Below are positions 1 to 8,552 of a DNA stretch of 64,000 nucleotides, piece after piece. The position numbers and the translations under genes are program-made. The notes under the pieces were generated by a model. That model was not told the DNA's origin. It searched no databases and saw only the letters and a list, made by a program, of their open reading frames with translations. The DNA comes from Pelomonas caseinilytica (GTDB lineage Bacteria; Pseudomonadota; Gammaproteobacteria; Burkholderiales; Burkholderiaceae_C), in the NCBI RefSeq assembly GCF_021353235.1, contig NZ_JAJTWT010000001.1, forward strand, positions 558,001 through 622,000, given 5' to 3'. Every line of letters begins with the position of its first letter. Position 1 is the stretch's first letter.

Positions 1-1662
1 GGCATCTTCACGAAGGGCGCCGACGTCGGCGCCGACCTCGTCGGCAAGGTCGAGGCCGGCATCCCCGAGGACGACCCGCGCAACCCGGCCGTCATCGCCG
101 ACAACGTGGGCGACAACGTCGGCGACTGCGCCGGCATGGCGGCCGACCTCTTCGAGACCTATGCCGTCACGCTGATCGCCGCCATGGCGCTGGGCGCCCT
201 GATGGTGATGGGCGACTCGGCCCAGGCCGGCGTCATCTACCCGCTGGCCCTGGGCGGCGTGTCCATCATCGCCTCCATCGTCGGCTGCTTCTTCGTCAAG
301 GCCAGCGAGGGCATGAAGAACGTGATGCCGGCCCTCTACAAGGGCCTCATCGTGGCCGGCCTGCTCAGCCTCGTCGCCTTCTTCTTCGTGACGCGGGCCA
401 TGTTCCCCGGCGAGGTGCAGCTCGCCGGCGGCGTGACGACCAACGCCACGGCCCTGTTCGGCGCCTGCGCCGTGGGCCTGGTGCTGACGGCGGCCATGGT
501 CTGGATCACCGAGTACTACACCGGCACCCAGTACCACCCCGTGCAGCACGTGGCCCAGGCCTCCACCACCGGCCACGGCACCAACGTCATCGCCGGCCTG
601 GGCGTGTCGATGAAGTCCACCGCCTGGCCGGTGCTCTTCGTCTGCGCGGCCATCTTCGCGGCCTTCAAGCTGGCGGGGCTGTACGGCATCGCCGTCGCGG
701 CCACCAGCATGCTGAGCATGGCGGGCATCATCGTCGCGCTCGACGCCTACGGCCCCATCACCGACAACGCCGGCGGCATCGCCGAGATGGCCGAGCTGCC
801 CGAGAGCGTGCGCAACGTCACCGACCCGCTGGACGCCGTGGGCAACACCACCAAGGCCGTCACCAAGGGCTATGCCATCGGCTCGGCAGGCCTGGCGGCG
901 CTGGTGCTGTTCGCCGATTACACCCACGCCCTCGAATCGCGCGGCATGGACGTGGCCTTCAACCTGTCGGACTACCGCGTCATCCTCGGCCTCTTCATCG
1001 GCGGCCTCATTCCCTACCTCTTCGGTGCCATGGCAATGGAAGCCGTCGGTCGGGCGGCCGGTGCCGTCGTCGTCGAGGTGCGCAAGCAGTTCGCCGACGG
1101 CGCCATCATGGCCGGCCAGCGCAAGCCCGACTACAGCGCCGCGGTCGACATGCTGACCACCGCCGCCATCAAGGAAATGATCGTGCCCTCGCTGCTGCCG
1201 GTGGCCGCGCCCATCATCGTCGGCCTGACGCTCGGCCCGGCGGCCCTCGGTGGTCTGCTGATGGGCACCATCGTGACCGGCCTGTTCGTCGGCATCTCCA
1301 TGTGCACCGGCGGTGGCGCCTGGGACAACGCCAAGAAGCTCATCGAAGAGGGCTTCACCGACGACAAGGGCGTGCTGCACAAGAAGGGCTCGGAAGCGCA
1401 CAAGGCCGCCGTCACCGGCGACACCGTGGGCGACCCCTACAAGGACACCGCCGGCCCGGCCGTCAACCCGTTGATCAAGATCATCAACATCGTGGCGTTG
1501 CTGATCGTGCCCCTGCTGCCCATGACCGCGGCCACCAAGGCGCCCGAGGCCCTGCCCGCGACGGCGGCGGCGACGGCCGTCGCGCCTCTGGCGGCCAGCG
1601 ACGTGCCGGCAACCGCGGCTCCCACCATGATGGAGGCGCCCGCCTCGGCGGCCTCCCAGTGA
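1..1662 (+). CDS. hppA: K+-independent proton-translocating inorganic pyrophosphatase, 3' part
   Basis: Membrane pump that hydrolyses cytoplasmic pyrophosphate and exports protons. The gene enters from the left edge, so its start is outside the window; the reading frame is open from base 1. The substrate-binding Asp-rich motif [19 protein letters not shown] lies at about 97-153. The motif [10 protein letters not shown] is at 841-870; Lys (853-855) and Thr (862-864) at these two places are the family signature of the K+-independent subclass, where K+-dependent enzymes have Ala and Gly/Ala. Many hydrophobic segments follow. The last 40 or so residues are an Ala/Pro-rich tail beyond the conserved core, which is unusual. 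A strong terminator follows. Confidence 0.96.
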   Translation, partial: GIFTKGADVGADLVGKVEAGIPEDDPRNPAVIADNVGDNVGDCAGMAADLFETYAVTLIAAMALGALMVMGDSAQAGVIYPLALGGVSIIASIVGCFFVKASEGMKNVMPALYKGLIVAGLLSLVAFFFVTRAMFPGEVQLAGGVTTNATALFGACAVGLVLTAAMVWITEYYTGTQYHPVQHVAQASTTGHGTNVIAGLGVSMKSTAWPVLFVCAAIFAAFKLAGLYGIAVAATSMLSMAGIIVALDAYGPITDNAGGIAEMAELPESVRNVTDPLDAVGNTTKAVTKGYAIGSAGLAALVLFADYTHALESRGMDVAFNLSDYRVILGLFIGGLIPYLFGAMAMEAVGRAAGAVVVEVRKQFADGAIMAGQRKPDYSAAVDMLTTAAIKEMIVPSLLPVAAPIIVGLTLGPAALGGLLMGTIVTGLFVGISMCTGGGAWDNAKKLIEEGFTDDKGVLHKKGSEAHKAAVTGDTVGDPYKDTAGPAVNPLIKIINIVALLIVPLLPMTAATKAPEALPATAAATAVAPLAASDVPATAAPTMMEAPASAASQ

Positions 1663-1683
1663 CGCCCGGGTAAATATCGGTAT

Positions 1684-1708
1684 AACGGCCCGTTCAGCGG
1701 GCCGTTTT
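1684..1708 (+). terminator. Rho-independent terminator after hppA
   Basis: Perfect 9-bp stem AACGGCCCG / CGGGCCGTT around the loop TTCAG, ending in four T. It lies 22 bases after the hppA stop and separates it from the next gene. Confidence 0.9.
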
Positions 1709-1738
1709 CATTGGCGCGGCACGGCAGAATCGGGCGCC

Positions 1739-2590
1739 ATGGCAAGCAGGGCGATCACGAGGCACGAATTGACGCGGCGGCGCGAGCAACTGCAGGACCT
1801 GCAGCGCTATCTCGCCGTGCTGGAGGCCGACCACGACGGCGCCCGCGCCAAGCTGCTCGGGTTCCGGCAGCGCTACCTCGAGGCACTGGGGCCGCTGATG
1901 CGGGAGCTCGACGAGCTCGAAGGCCAGCTCCAGCAGGCCACCACCCTGCTCTCCGAGGCCCTGAAGCGCCAGGGCGTCGACGCGCCCATGCCGGCCTTGC
2001 CGCGCGCCAAGGCCTGGCCCGAGATTCCCGCCCTCCCCGAGGCCGTACCCCTGCCGCCCGAGCCCACCGGGCCGCTGACCGACCTGCCGCCGCCCAGCCT
2101 GAAGACGCTGTACCGGCGCGCGGCCATGCGCTTTCATCCCGACCTGGCGCCCTCGGGGCCCGAACGCGAGGTCTGCGAGCAGCGGATGATGGTCGTCAAC
2201 GACGCCTATGCCAACGGCGACCGCGGCCGGCTGGAAAGCCTGCTGCTGGCGGCCGGCGAATCGCCGGAGAAGGTCATCGGCGGGCCGGCCGACGCGGTGC
2301 GGGCCTGGCTCGGCCTGTGCGAGCACATGGTCCAGGGCCGCATCCGCATCGTGCAGGCCCAGACGGCCTGGCTGCACAGCCAGCAGATGCACCAGCTGCG
2401 CATCGCCATCGAGCGCGCCGAGACGGGCGGCATGCGCCCGCTGGACATCATGGCGGCGCGGCTGCGGGCCCAGATCACCGAGCGCCGCCAGGAGCTCTAC
2501 ATCGGGGAGCGGGTCGGCGGCGATGCACGCCTGGCGGCCGACTTCCTGCGCCAGCGCTACCGGCGCCTCACGGGCCTGGGCCTGGGCTGA
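1739..2590 (+). CDS. J-domain-like protein with N-terminal coiled coil
   Basis: 283-residue cytoplasmic protein. Residues about 8-75 are charged and heptad-like (predicted coiled coil), followed by a Pro-rich linker at 82-115. Then comes a J-like helix ending in the HPD tripeptide at 133-135 (context RRAAMRFHPDLAP), which in DnaJ proteins stimulates DnaK ATPase. The C-terminal 100 residues are helical without a recognised motif. The zinc-finger and substrate domains of classical DnaJ are absent, so it would be a type III co-chaperone if active. It stands alone between the hppA terminator and an ECF41 promoter. The client is unknown. Confidence 0.8.
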   Translation: MASRAITRHELTRRREQLQDLQRYLAVLEADHDGARAKLLGFRQRYLEALGPLMRELDELEGQLQQATTLLSEALKRQGVDAPMPALPRAKAWPEIPALPEAVPLPPEPTGPLTDLPPPSLKTLYRRAAMRFHPDLAPSGPEREVCEQRMMVVNDAYANGDRGRLESLLLAAGESPEKVIGGPADAVRAWLGLCEHMVQGRIRIVQAQTAWLHSQQMHQLRIAIERAETGGMRPLDIMAARLRAQITERRQELYIGERVGGDARLAADFLRQRYRRLTGLGLG

Positions 2591-2598
2591 GCGCGGCA

Positions 2599-2625
2599 TG
2601 TCACAAACGGGGCGCCCGCCTCGTC
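2599..2625 (+). promoter_or_regulatory. ECF41-type promoter of the sigma factor gene
   Basis: TGTCACA (2599-2605), a 16-base spacer and CGTC (2622-2625). This matches the known ECF41 target motif (TGTCACA at -35, CGTC at -10). It lies 31 bases before the sigma gene start and implies autoregulation. Confidence 0.8.
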
Positions 2626-2655
2626 TACGGCGTGAGAGCCTCCACGCGCCCCGCC

Positions 2656-3591
2656 ATGACCGACACACCCGACCGCTCGCCCGCCGCACGCGCCCAGCGC
2701 TTCGACCAGGACCATGCCCGCCGGTTGCGCGCCCTCGCCTACCGCATGCTGGGCTCGCGGGCGGAGGCCGAGGACATCGTGCAGGAGGCGTGGCTGCGCT
2801 GGGCCGAGGTGGACGAGGCCTGGATCGACCACGCCGGCGCCTTCCTGTCGCGGCTGGTGACCAATCTCTGCCTCGACAAGCTGCGCTCGGCCGCCGCCCA
2901 GCGCGAGCACTACGTCGGCGTCTGGCTGCCCGAGCCCCTGCTGGAGGACGAGGCCCTCTTCGGCTGGACACCCGGTCCCGAGGCCCAGGCCGAGTTCGCC
3001 CAGGACGTGTCGCTGGCCTTCATGCTGGCGCTGGAGCGGCTGTCGCCTCTGGAGCGCGCGGCCTTCCTGCTGCATGACGTGTTCGACCTCGACTACGCCG
3101 AGATCGCCCGCCACCTCGACCGCAGCGAGGCCGCCTGCCGCCAGCTGATCAGCCGGGCCCGCAAGAACGTCAAGGCAGACTACGCCCGCCGCGAGGTGGC
3201 CCAGGAAGAGCGCGACCGTCTCGTCGGCGCCTTCGTGCAGGCCGTGCAGAGCCGCGACGTGTCGGCCCTCGCGCAGCTGCTCAGCGCGGACGCGGTACTG
3301 ATGGCCGACGGCGGCGGGCGCGTCAATGCCGTGCCCAGGCCCCTGCACGGCGGCGCCCGTGTGGCCCGGGCCTTCATCGGCTTCGCTCGCATGCCCCGCA
3401 GCCAGGGCTGGCGCCTGCTGCCGACCCGGGTCAACGGCCTGCCCGGCTGCCTGGTCGTCGACGACCACGACGGCGGCCGGCTCGTGCAGGCCGTCGCCCT
3501 GGCGCCTGCCGACGAGGGCCGCGTGGGCGCCGTCTACGTGCAGCGCAACCCCGACAAGCTGGCCGCCATCGCCCGACAGCTGCGCGGCTGA
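2656..3591 (+). CDS. ECF41-family RNA polymerase sigma factor (SigJ-like) with C-terminal SnoaL-like domain
   Basis: 311-residue sigma factor. Region 2 lies at about 14-85 and region 4 at about 126-172 (SPLERAAFLLHDVFDLDYAEIA). The linker carries WLPEP (90-94) and the C-terminal SnoaL-like domain carries DGGGR (218-222) and NPDKL (298-302). These three motifs are diagnostic of group ECF41, where the fused C-terminal domain replaces an anti-sigma factor and controls activity. An ECF41 promoter precedes it, and an identical one lies at its stop codon and drives the next gene. The start ATG at 2656 is chosen because it opens the conserved region and lies just after the promoter. The signal sensed is unknown. 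Confidence 0.93.
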   Translation: MTDTPDRSPAARAQRFDQDHARRLRALAYRMLGSRAEAEDIVQEAWLRWAEVDEAWIDHAGAFLSRLVTNLCLDKLRSAAAQREHYVGVWLPEPLLEDEALFGWTPGPEAQAEFAQDVSLAFMLALERLSPLERAAFLLHDVFDLDYAEIARHLDRSEAACRQLISRARKNVKADYARREVAQEERDRLVGAFVQAVQSRDVSALAQLLSADAVLMADGGGRVNAVPRPLHGGARVARAFIGFARMPRSQGWRLLPTRVNGLPGCLVVDDHDGGRLVQAVALAPADEGRVGAVYVQRNPDKLAAIARQLRG

Positions 3592-3618
3592 TGTCACAAC
3601 GGGCGGCCCGCGCCCGTC
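3592..3618 (+). promoter_or_regulatory. ECF41-type promoter of the carboxymuconolactone decarboxylase-like gene
   Basis: TGTCACA (3592-3598), a 16-base spacer and CGTC (3615-3618), the same motif and spacing as at 2599-2625. It overlaps the sigma factor stop codon and lies 57 bases before the next start codon. Confidence 0.8.
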
Positions 3619-3675
3619 TTGTGGATGTGGGCGGCACCGTGCCGCCCCGCGTCAACCCAAAGCCAGGAACCGACC

Positions 3676-4155
3676 ATGACCCACCCCGCGCCCCGCCTCG
3701 ACTATTCCCGCCTGTCCGCCGACCTCTTCAAGAAGTACCTCGACTTCAGCATGGCCTTCCGCATGGACGAGGACCTGGCCCTGCTGGTGGACATCCGCGC
3801 CTCGCAGCTCAACGGCTGCGCCTTCTGCCTGGACATGCACGTCAAGCAGGCCCGCATCCACGGCGAGCGCGAGCTGCGCCTGCACCACGTGGCCATCTGG
3901 CGCGAGTCGCCACTGTTCACGCCGCGCGAGCGCGCGGCCCTGGCCTGGACCGAGGCCCTGACCCGCATCGGGCCCGAAGGCGTGCCCGACGCGCTCTACG
4001 CCGAGGTACGCGAGCAGTTCCCGGAGGAGGAGCTGTCCACGCTGACCTGGCGCGTGGCCGCCATCAACGGCTGGAACCGCATGAACGTCGCCTTCCGCAA
4101 CGTGCCGGGCTCCAAGGACGAGATGTACGGCCTCGACAAAGCCGGGCTGGCCTGA
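3676..4155 (+). CDS. Carboxymuconolactone decarboxylase / AhpD-like family protein
   Basis: 159-residue helical protein of the CMD/AhpD fold. The redox motif NGCAFCLDMH gives Cys48, Cys51 and His55, as in AhpD-type peroxidase adaptors, so a thiol peroxidase or detoxification role is more likely than muconolactone decarboxylation. The start at 3676 follows AGGAAC and leaves the conserved core intact; an upstream in-frame ATG at 3619 lies inside the promoter. ECF41 sigma factors are typically linked to a CMD, oxidoreductase or epimerase gene (COE), and this is that partner. Confidence 0.9.
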   Translation: MTHPAPRLDYSRLSADLFKKYLDFSMAFRMDEDLALLVDIRASQLNGCAFCLDMHVKQARIHGERELRLHHVAIWRESPLFTPRERAALAWTEALTRIGPEGVPDALYAEVREQFPEEELSTLTWRVAAINGWNRMNVAFRNVPGSKDEMYGLDKAGLA

Positions 4156-4158
4156 GCT

Positions 4159-4569
4159 TCAGCCGTCGTTCTGCGTCATCGGGTCGGGCGTCGGCACCAG
4201 GTTGACGACCGTCCCGTTCTCGTCGAGCTGTTCGAAGATGAGCACGGTGCCGCGCCAGGTGCCGCAGTTCACCGTGATGGCCACGGAGCCGCCGACGGCC
4301 AGCAGCAGGTTGTCGCCCTGGGGCACTGGCGAGCTGCCGTTGAGGGTGTGGGTGGCCGCGGCCCAGAAGCGCAGCTGGCTGGTGTCGCCGGTCTGCGTGA
4401 AGCGGATGCTGTCGTAGGGCGGCTCGGCCGGGGGAATGACCAGCGGCGAGTGCATGCGCAGGCCATGCGGCCCGTGGTACAGGAAGTAGGGGTTGTTGTT
4501 GCCATCGATGCCCGCGGTCACGGTCACCGGATAGGGATGGTTGGTGGTTCCAAACGAGTCAGTGGACAT
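4159..4569 (-). CDS. Small beta-rich protein of unknown function in the sigma/kinase operon
   Basis: 136 residues, not recognised. It has no signal peptide or membrane segment, and is rich in Thr, Asn, Gly and Pro with alternating hydrophobic residues that suggest a beta-sandwich. The ATG at 4569 is preferred over one at 4590 because AAAGGA lies just upstream of it. It begins 30 bases after the Ser/Thr kinase gene on the same strand, so it is probably the last gene of the sigma-kinase operon and a candidate output or substrate. It converges with the CMD gene with a 3-base gap. Confidence 0.75.
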   Translation of the reverse strand: MSTDSFGTTNHPYPVTVTAGIDGNNNPYFLYHGPHGLRMHSPLVIPPAEPPYDSIRFTQTGDTSQLRFWAAATHTLNGSSPVPQGDNLLLAVGGSVAITVNCGTWRGTVLIFEQLDENGTVVNLVPTPDPMTQNDG

Positions 4570-4599
4570 CAGCGATCCTTTGAAAAGCACTACGGCGCG

Positions 4600-7224
4600 T
4601 CATCGACATCCCTCCAGCTGGCGCCACAGCTCGGGGACAGGGCCCGCCACGCCGGCACGGGCGACGGGCTCCCAATAGGCCAGCGCCTCGCGGCAACGCT
4701 CGGCGGGCCGTTGAACCTCGGGCAGCCGGGCCAGGCGCAGCCTCTCCTGCTCCAGCGCAGCCCGGGTACGCAGCTCGCTGTAGCGCGGGCGCTGGCCGGC
4801 TGCCGCGGCGGCCGGCGGTGCGAGGGCCTCGTCGAGGCGGGCCAGCGCCGCGGCCGGCGCCTGCTGGCGAGCCTCCCACAGGGCCAGCACGTTGCGCGCG
4901 ATCGCCGACGGCGTCTTCACCGACGACATGGCGCCGCGCAAGGCCTCGGCCTGCGCCCGCTGGCCCGGCGTGGGCTGAACCGACATTTGCAGGGCCGACA
5001 GCAGCGCCAGGGCCTCGCGGTCCAGCAGCAGGCGGCGCCAGCGCTGGTTGTTGGGGTCGCCCGCCACCGCCTCGCGCAGGGCGGCCAGCGCCGCGCGCTC
5101 CGCCTCGGCGGCCTCCGCGGGGCGGCCCTGCGCCTGCAGCGCCTGCGAGCGCCAGGCCAGCGCGATGGCCCGGTCGACCTGCGGCACCAGATCCTGGGGA
5201 CGGGCGGCAATGCGCTGATCCTGCAGGGCCAGCAGCTCGTCGGCGATGGCCAGGGCCTCGGCCGCGCGCCCGCGGGCCACGGCCGTCTCCAGCGCCCAGA
5301 CGAGATCGTCGCCCAGCTTCTTGCGGTAGTCCTCGGCCTCCGGGTGGCGGGCATGCAGGCTGCGAGATGACTCCAGGCTGGCGGCGAACTGGCGGGCCGC
5401 CTCCTCCAGGGCCAGCGAGCGCAGCGCCAGAGTGCCGAGATTGCCGCGCGCGTTCGAGAGCTCCATCAGCGGCTCGTCCGCACCGGGCGCCCGAGCCACC
5501 CACCGCTGGGCGATGTCCTGGTAGCGGGTCCAATGCCGCACGGCCTCGTCGGCCCGGCCCTGCCGCAGCGCCAGCTCGCCCATCCAGAAGGCCAGTTGGG
5601 TGCCCTGGCGCAGCACGGCATCGTCCCCGGGGGCCTGCTGCTGCGCCTGGCCGTACCAGCGCGCGGCAGAGGCCAGGGCGCTCGAGGCGACATCGAAGCG
5701 CTCCTTCTGCAGGTTGACCTCGGCCAGCATCAGCAGCGCCTTGACCCGCTTGAGCGCATCCTCCACCGCGAAGGCCGCCGCCTGCGGCTCGCCGTCGCCG
5801 AGCACCTGCAGGGCCTGCTGGCCGATGCCCTCCAGGAGCGCCAGGCGCCCCACCGGGCGCAACTGGTCCGCCATCTCGCCGAGCAGGTAGGACAGCAGAT
5901 CCTCGGCCTGCTGGCGCCTGGCCTGGGCCTGGCGCTCCGCCGCCTCGGCCCGCCGCGCCTGCAGCAGGCTCACCGTCGTCAGCGCCAGCAGCGCACACAC
6001 CGCCAGGCCGCCCGCGGCCACCGCCAGCCGGTGGCGCCGCACGAAGCGGCCCAGCACATAGAGCCGGCTGTCCGGCCGGGCGGCGATGGGCTCGTGGGCC
6101 AGCCAGCGGCCGAGGTCGTCGGCCAGGGCCTGGGCGTTGGCGTAGCGGTCGCCGGGCTTCTTGCGCAGGGCCTTGGCGACGATGGTGTCGAGGTCGCCCT
6201 TGAGCAGCCGGGCACCGCGGACCAGGGCCGGGTCGGCGGACTCCGCCGCCGCGCCCGACAGCCGGCGCGGCTCCAGCTCGACGACGGCCTTGAGGTGGTC
6301 CAGCCGCGACTGCGTGCCCTCGGCCGTCGGGTGGCGCCCACCCAGCAGCAGGTAGAGCAGCACGCCCAGGGCATAGACGTCGGTGGCGGTGGTCACGTCG
6401 GCCTGCTGCACCTGCTCGGGCGCGGCGAACTGGGGCGTGTAGGCGCTGGCGACGCGCTGGGTCAGCTCGGTGGCGGCCGCACCCTCGCGGGCCTGGCTCG
6501 CGTCGTCCAGCAACTTGGCGATGCCGAAGTCCAGCAGCTTGACCTCGCCATCGCCCGTCACCAGGATGTTGCTGGGCTTGAGGTCGCGATGCAGGATGAG
6601 CCGCGAATGCGCATGGGCCACGGCCGCCAGCACGTCGAGGAAAAGACGGATGCGGGCCGTGGCATCCAGTCCGTGCTGCTGGCAGTACTGGTCGATGGGC
6701 AGGCCCTGGACATACTCCAGCACCAGGTAGGGGTGCACACCCTCGTGGACGCCCGCATCCAGCAGCCGCGCGATGTGGGGATGCGACAGCCGGCCGAGGA
6801 TCTGCCCTTCGCGGGCGAAGCGGCTGGCGCCACCGCTGCCCAGCAGGTCGGCCCCCAGGAACTTGATCGCCACCTGGCCGTCGAAGCGGCCGTCGGCCCG
6901 GCGTGCCAGCCAGACCATGCCCATGCCGCCGCGGCCCAGCTCTTGTTCCAGCACGTAGGGGCCGATGCGTTGGCCCGTCAGGTCGGCCGGCTCGTCGGGA
7001 GCCGCCAGCGTCTCGATGGCGGCCTGCGCCGCCGGTGAAGCCAGGAATCCCTGCACTTCCAGCTGGGCGTCATGGGCGAGCAGAGACTCCAGCCGGTCCG
7101 CAAGCTCGCCGTCGCGCTGGCGCAGCTCCTCCAGGCGCTGGCGCCGCTCGGGCTCCGCCAGGTCCAGCAGTTCGTCCAGGAGGGGGCTCAGCCGGTCCCA
7201 CTGTTGCTTGTCCATGCCTTTCAT
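4600..7224 (-). CDS. Transmembrane Ser/Thr protein kinase with large TPR-like C-terminal domain
   Basis: 874 residues. A helical N-terminal segment (1-80) precedes a complete Hanks-type kinase: glycine loop GRGGMG (97-102), Lys121, HRDLKPSN (212-219), DFG (232-234) and an APE-like motif near 268-270. A single membrane span follows at about 399-420. The remaining 450 residues are Ala/Leu-rich amphipathic helices resembling TPR repeats, presumably outside the membrane. An alternative start is the ATG at 7215. It lies 6 bases after a TIGR02999-type sigma factor gene. Such sigma/kinase pairs are known, the kinase probably controlling or reporting to the sigma factor. Substrates are unknown. Confidence 0.93.
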   Translation of the reverse strand: MKGMDKQQWDRLSPLLDELLDLAEPERRQRLEELRQRDGELADRLESLLAHDAQLEVQGFLASPAAQAAIETLAAPDEPADLTGQRIGPYVLEQELGRGGMGMVWLARRADGRFDGQVAIKFLGADLLGSGGASRFAREGQILGRLSHPHIARLLDAGVHEGVHPYLVLEYVQGLPIDQYCQQHGLDATARIRLFLDVLAAVAHAHSRLILHRDLKPSNILVTGDGEVKLLDFGIAKLLDDASQAREGAAATELTQRVASAYTPQFAAPEQVQQADVTTATDVYALGVLLYLLLGGRHPTAEGTQSRLDHLKAVVELEPRRLSGAAAESADPALVRGARLLKGDLDTIVAKALRKKPGDRYANAQALADDLGRWLAHEPIAARPDSRLYVLGRFVRRHRLAVAAGGLAVCALLALTTVSLLQARRAEAAERQAQARRQQAEDLLSYLLGEMADQLRPVGRLALLEGIGQQALQVLGDGEPQAAAFAVEDALKRVKALLMLAEVNLQKERFDVASSALASAARWYGQAQQQAPGDDAVLRQGTQLAFWMGELALRQGRADEAVRHWTRYQDIAQRWVARAPGADEPLMELSNARGNLGTLALRSLALEEAARQFAASLESSRSLHARHPEAEDYRKKLGDDLVWALETAVARGRAAEALAIADELLALQDQRIAARPQDLVPQVDRAIALAWRSQALQAQGRPAEAAEAERAALAALREAVAGDPNNQRWRRLLLDREALALLSALQMSVQPTPGQRAQAEALRGAMSSVKTPSAIARNVLALWEARQQAPAAALARLDEALAPPAAAAAGQRPRYSELRTRAALEQERLRLARLPEVQRPAERCREALAYWEPVARAGVAGPVPELWRQLEGCR

Positions 7225-7230
7225 GCCGAC

Positions 7231-7785
7231 TCAGCCGCGCAGACTCTCTGACAGGAAGAGACGCGCCTTCTGCCAGTCGCGCTGCACCGTCCGCTCCGTG
7301 ACGCCCAGGGCCTCGGCGATGTCGCGCTCGGCCAGGCCGGCGAAGTAGCGCATCTCCACCACCTGGGCCAGGCGGGGCTCCCAGCGCGCCAGCTCGTCCA
7401 GGGCCTCGTGCACCTGCAGCACTTCATCTCCGGCCTGGGGCGTCTGCTCGACGACGGCGGTGTTGAGGGTCAGCAGGTCCTGGCCTCCGCCGCGCCGGTC
7501 CGCCTGGCGGGCGCGCACCAGGTCGATGATCACGGTACGCATCGCCCGGCCGGCATAGGCGAAGAAGTGCCGGCGGTCCGGAAAGTCGCGGCCCTGCACG
7601 TCCGCCAGCCGCAGCCAGACCTCGTGCACCAGGGCCGTGGTGTCCAGCAGCGTCATCGCGCCGGACTGCCTCAGGTGCCGGCGGGCCTGGCGGCGCAAGT
7701 CCTCGTACAGCGCAGTCACGACGCGGTCGCCAGCCTCCCGGTCGCCCTGGGCGGCCGCTTGGAGCAACTGCGTGATGTCGTGCAT
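7231..7785 (-). CDS. ECF-type RNA polymerase sigma factor (TIGR02999 family)
   Basis: 184 residues starting MHDITQLLQAAAQGD. Region 2 includes DTTALVHEVWLRL and region 4 includes VVEMRYFAGLAERDIAEALG with the helix-turn-helix VTERTVQRDW. This matches the TIGR02999 sigma group that is usually found next to Ser/Thr kinases, as here. The ATG at 7785 is chosen because the in-frame sequence upstream (to 7983) is Arg-rich and lacks family similarity. It is the first gene of the sigma-kinase-unknown operon. No anti-sigma gene is present. Confidence 0.92.
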   Translation of the reverse strand: MHDITQLLQAAAQGDREAGDRVVTALYEDLRRQARRHLRQSGAMTLLDTTALVHEVWLRLADVQGRDFPDRRHFFAYAGRAMRTVIIDLVRARQADRRGGGQDLLTLNTAVVEQTPQAGDEVLQVHEALDELARWEPRLAQVVEMRYFAGLAERDIAEALGVTERTVQRDWQKARLFLSESLRG

Positions 7786-8009
7786 GGCGCGGACTCTAGC
7801 GGCTGATTGCGTGGACCGGGCACCGGCCGCGCGACGGATGGGGCAGCTTTTTTCTGCCGCCATGTCGGGTTTGCCTTCTCGACCCCGTTTATCCAGGTTG
7901 AGGGCGCGTCGACCGTCAGCCGGGGAGGCTGGCACGGACCGGCGGCGGCGGCCGACGTGGCCCTCACCTTCCGTCCCGCCCACCGCCCTTTCGCCCGACG
8001 CCTGCCGCC

Positions 8010-8531
8010 ATGTCCACCACGCTGGTCAACCCCCAAGACTTTCAGCAGCCTTCCCGTTCGGCACCGGCCGAGTCGTTGCAGACGGTGGCTTCGGTGGAGG
8101 CCTTCGAAGCGCTGCTCTTCCGCCATCTGGCCCGCTGCCGGCGCAAGGGCGAGCGCATGACCTTGATGTGGATCGAGTTCGAACTGCTCACGCCCGTCGA
8201 CCCGGCCCTGGGCCGGGCTCCTGCCGAAGACGTGGCCCGAGCGCTCGGCGCCCGGCTGTGCCATCGGGTGCGGCGCACCGACCTGGTCTTCGAGGTGCGG
8301 TCCACCGGCTTCGCGGTGCTGCTCAACGCCGCCAAGGACGAGGCCGGCATCGTCGAGCGCCGGCTGCAGGAGCAGCTGCGCGGGCCCTACGGCATGGACG
8401 GCTGGGTGGCGCGCGTGCAGGTCAGCATCGGGCTGGGGGTGGCCTCGGAGGCGCAGAGCCAGGGCAGCACCCTGCTGCAATGCGCGATGGACGACGTGTA
8501 CCTGCGTCGTCCGGTGCCCGCCGAAGCCTGA
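8010..8531 (+). CDS. Degenerate GGDEF-domain protein
   Basis: 173 residues forming a single diguanylate-cyclase-like fold. The family pattern is visible: an allocation helix, RVRRTDLVFEVRSTGFAVLL where the GGDEF strand-turn should be, and VSIGLGVAS near the end. The catalytic GG(D/E)EF loop is replaced by RSTGF, so synthesis of cyclic di-GMP is unlikely. No sensor domain is attached. It may bind a nucleotide or act through protein contact. It is divergent from the sigma factor gene across a 224-base gap and stands alone. Confidence 0.75.
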   Translation: MSTTLVNPQDFQQPSRSAPAESLQTVASVEAFEALLFRHLARCRRKGERMTLMWIEFELLTPVDPALGRAPAEDVARALGARLCHRVRRTDLVFEVRSTGFAVLLNAAKDEAGIVERRLQEQLRGPYGMDGWVARVQVSIGLGVASEAQSQGSTLLQCAMDDVYLRRPVPAEA

Positions 8532-8552
8532 GCGGTGGCCCGGGCCGGGCCG

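Noticed and set aside
5533-7038. Open frame on the plus strand opposite the Ser/Thr kinase
   Set aside because: Antisense shadow of the kinase gene; repetitive Gln/His/Arg composition and no motif.
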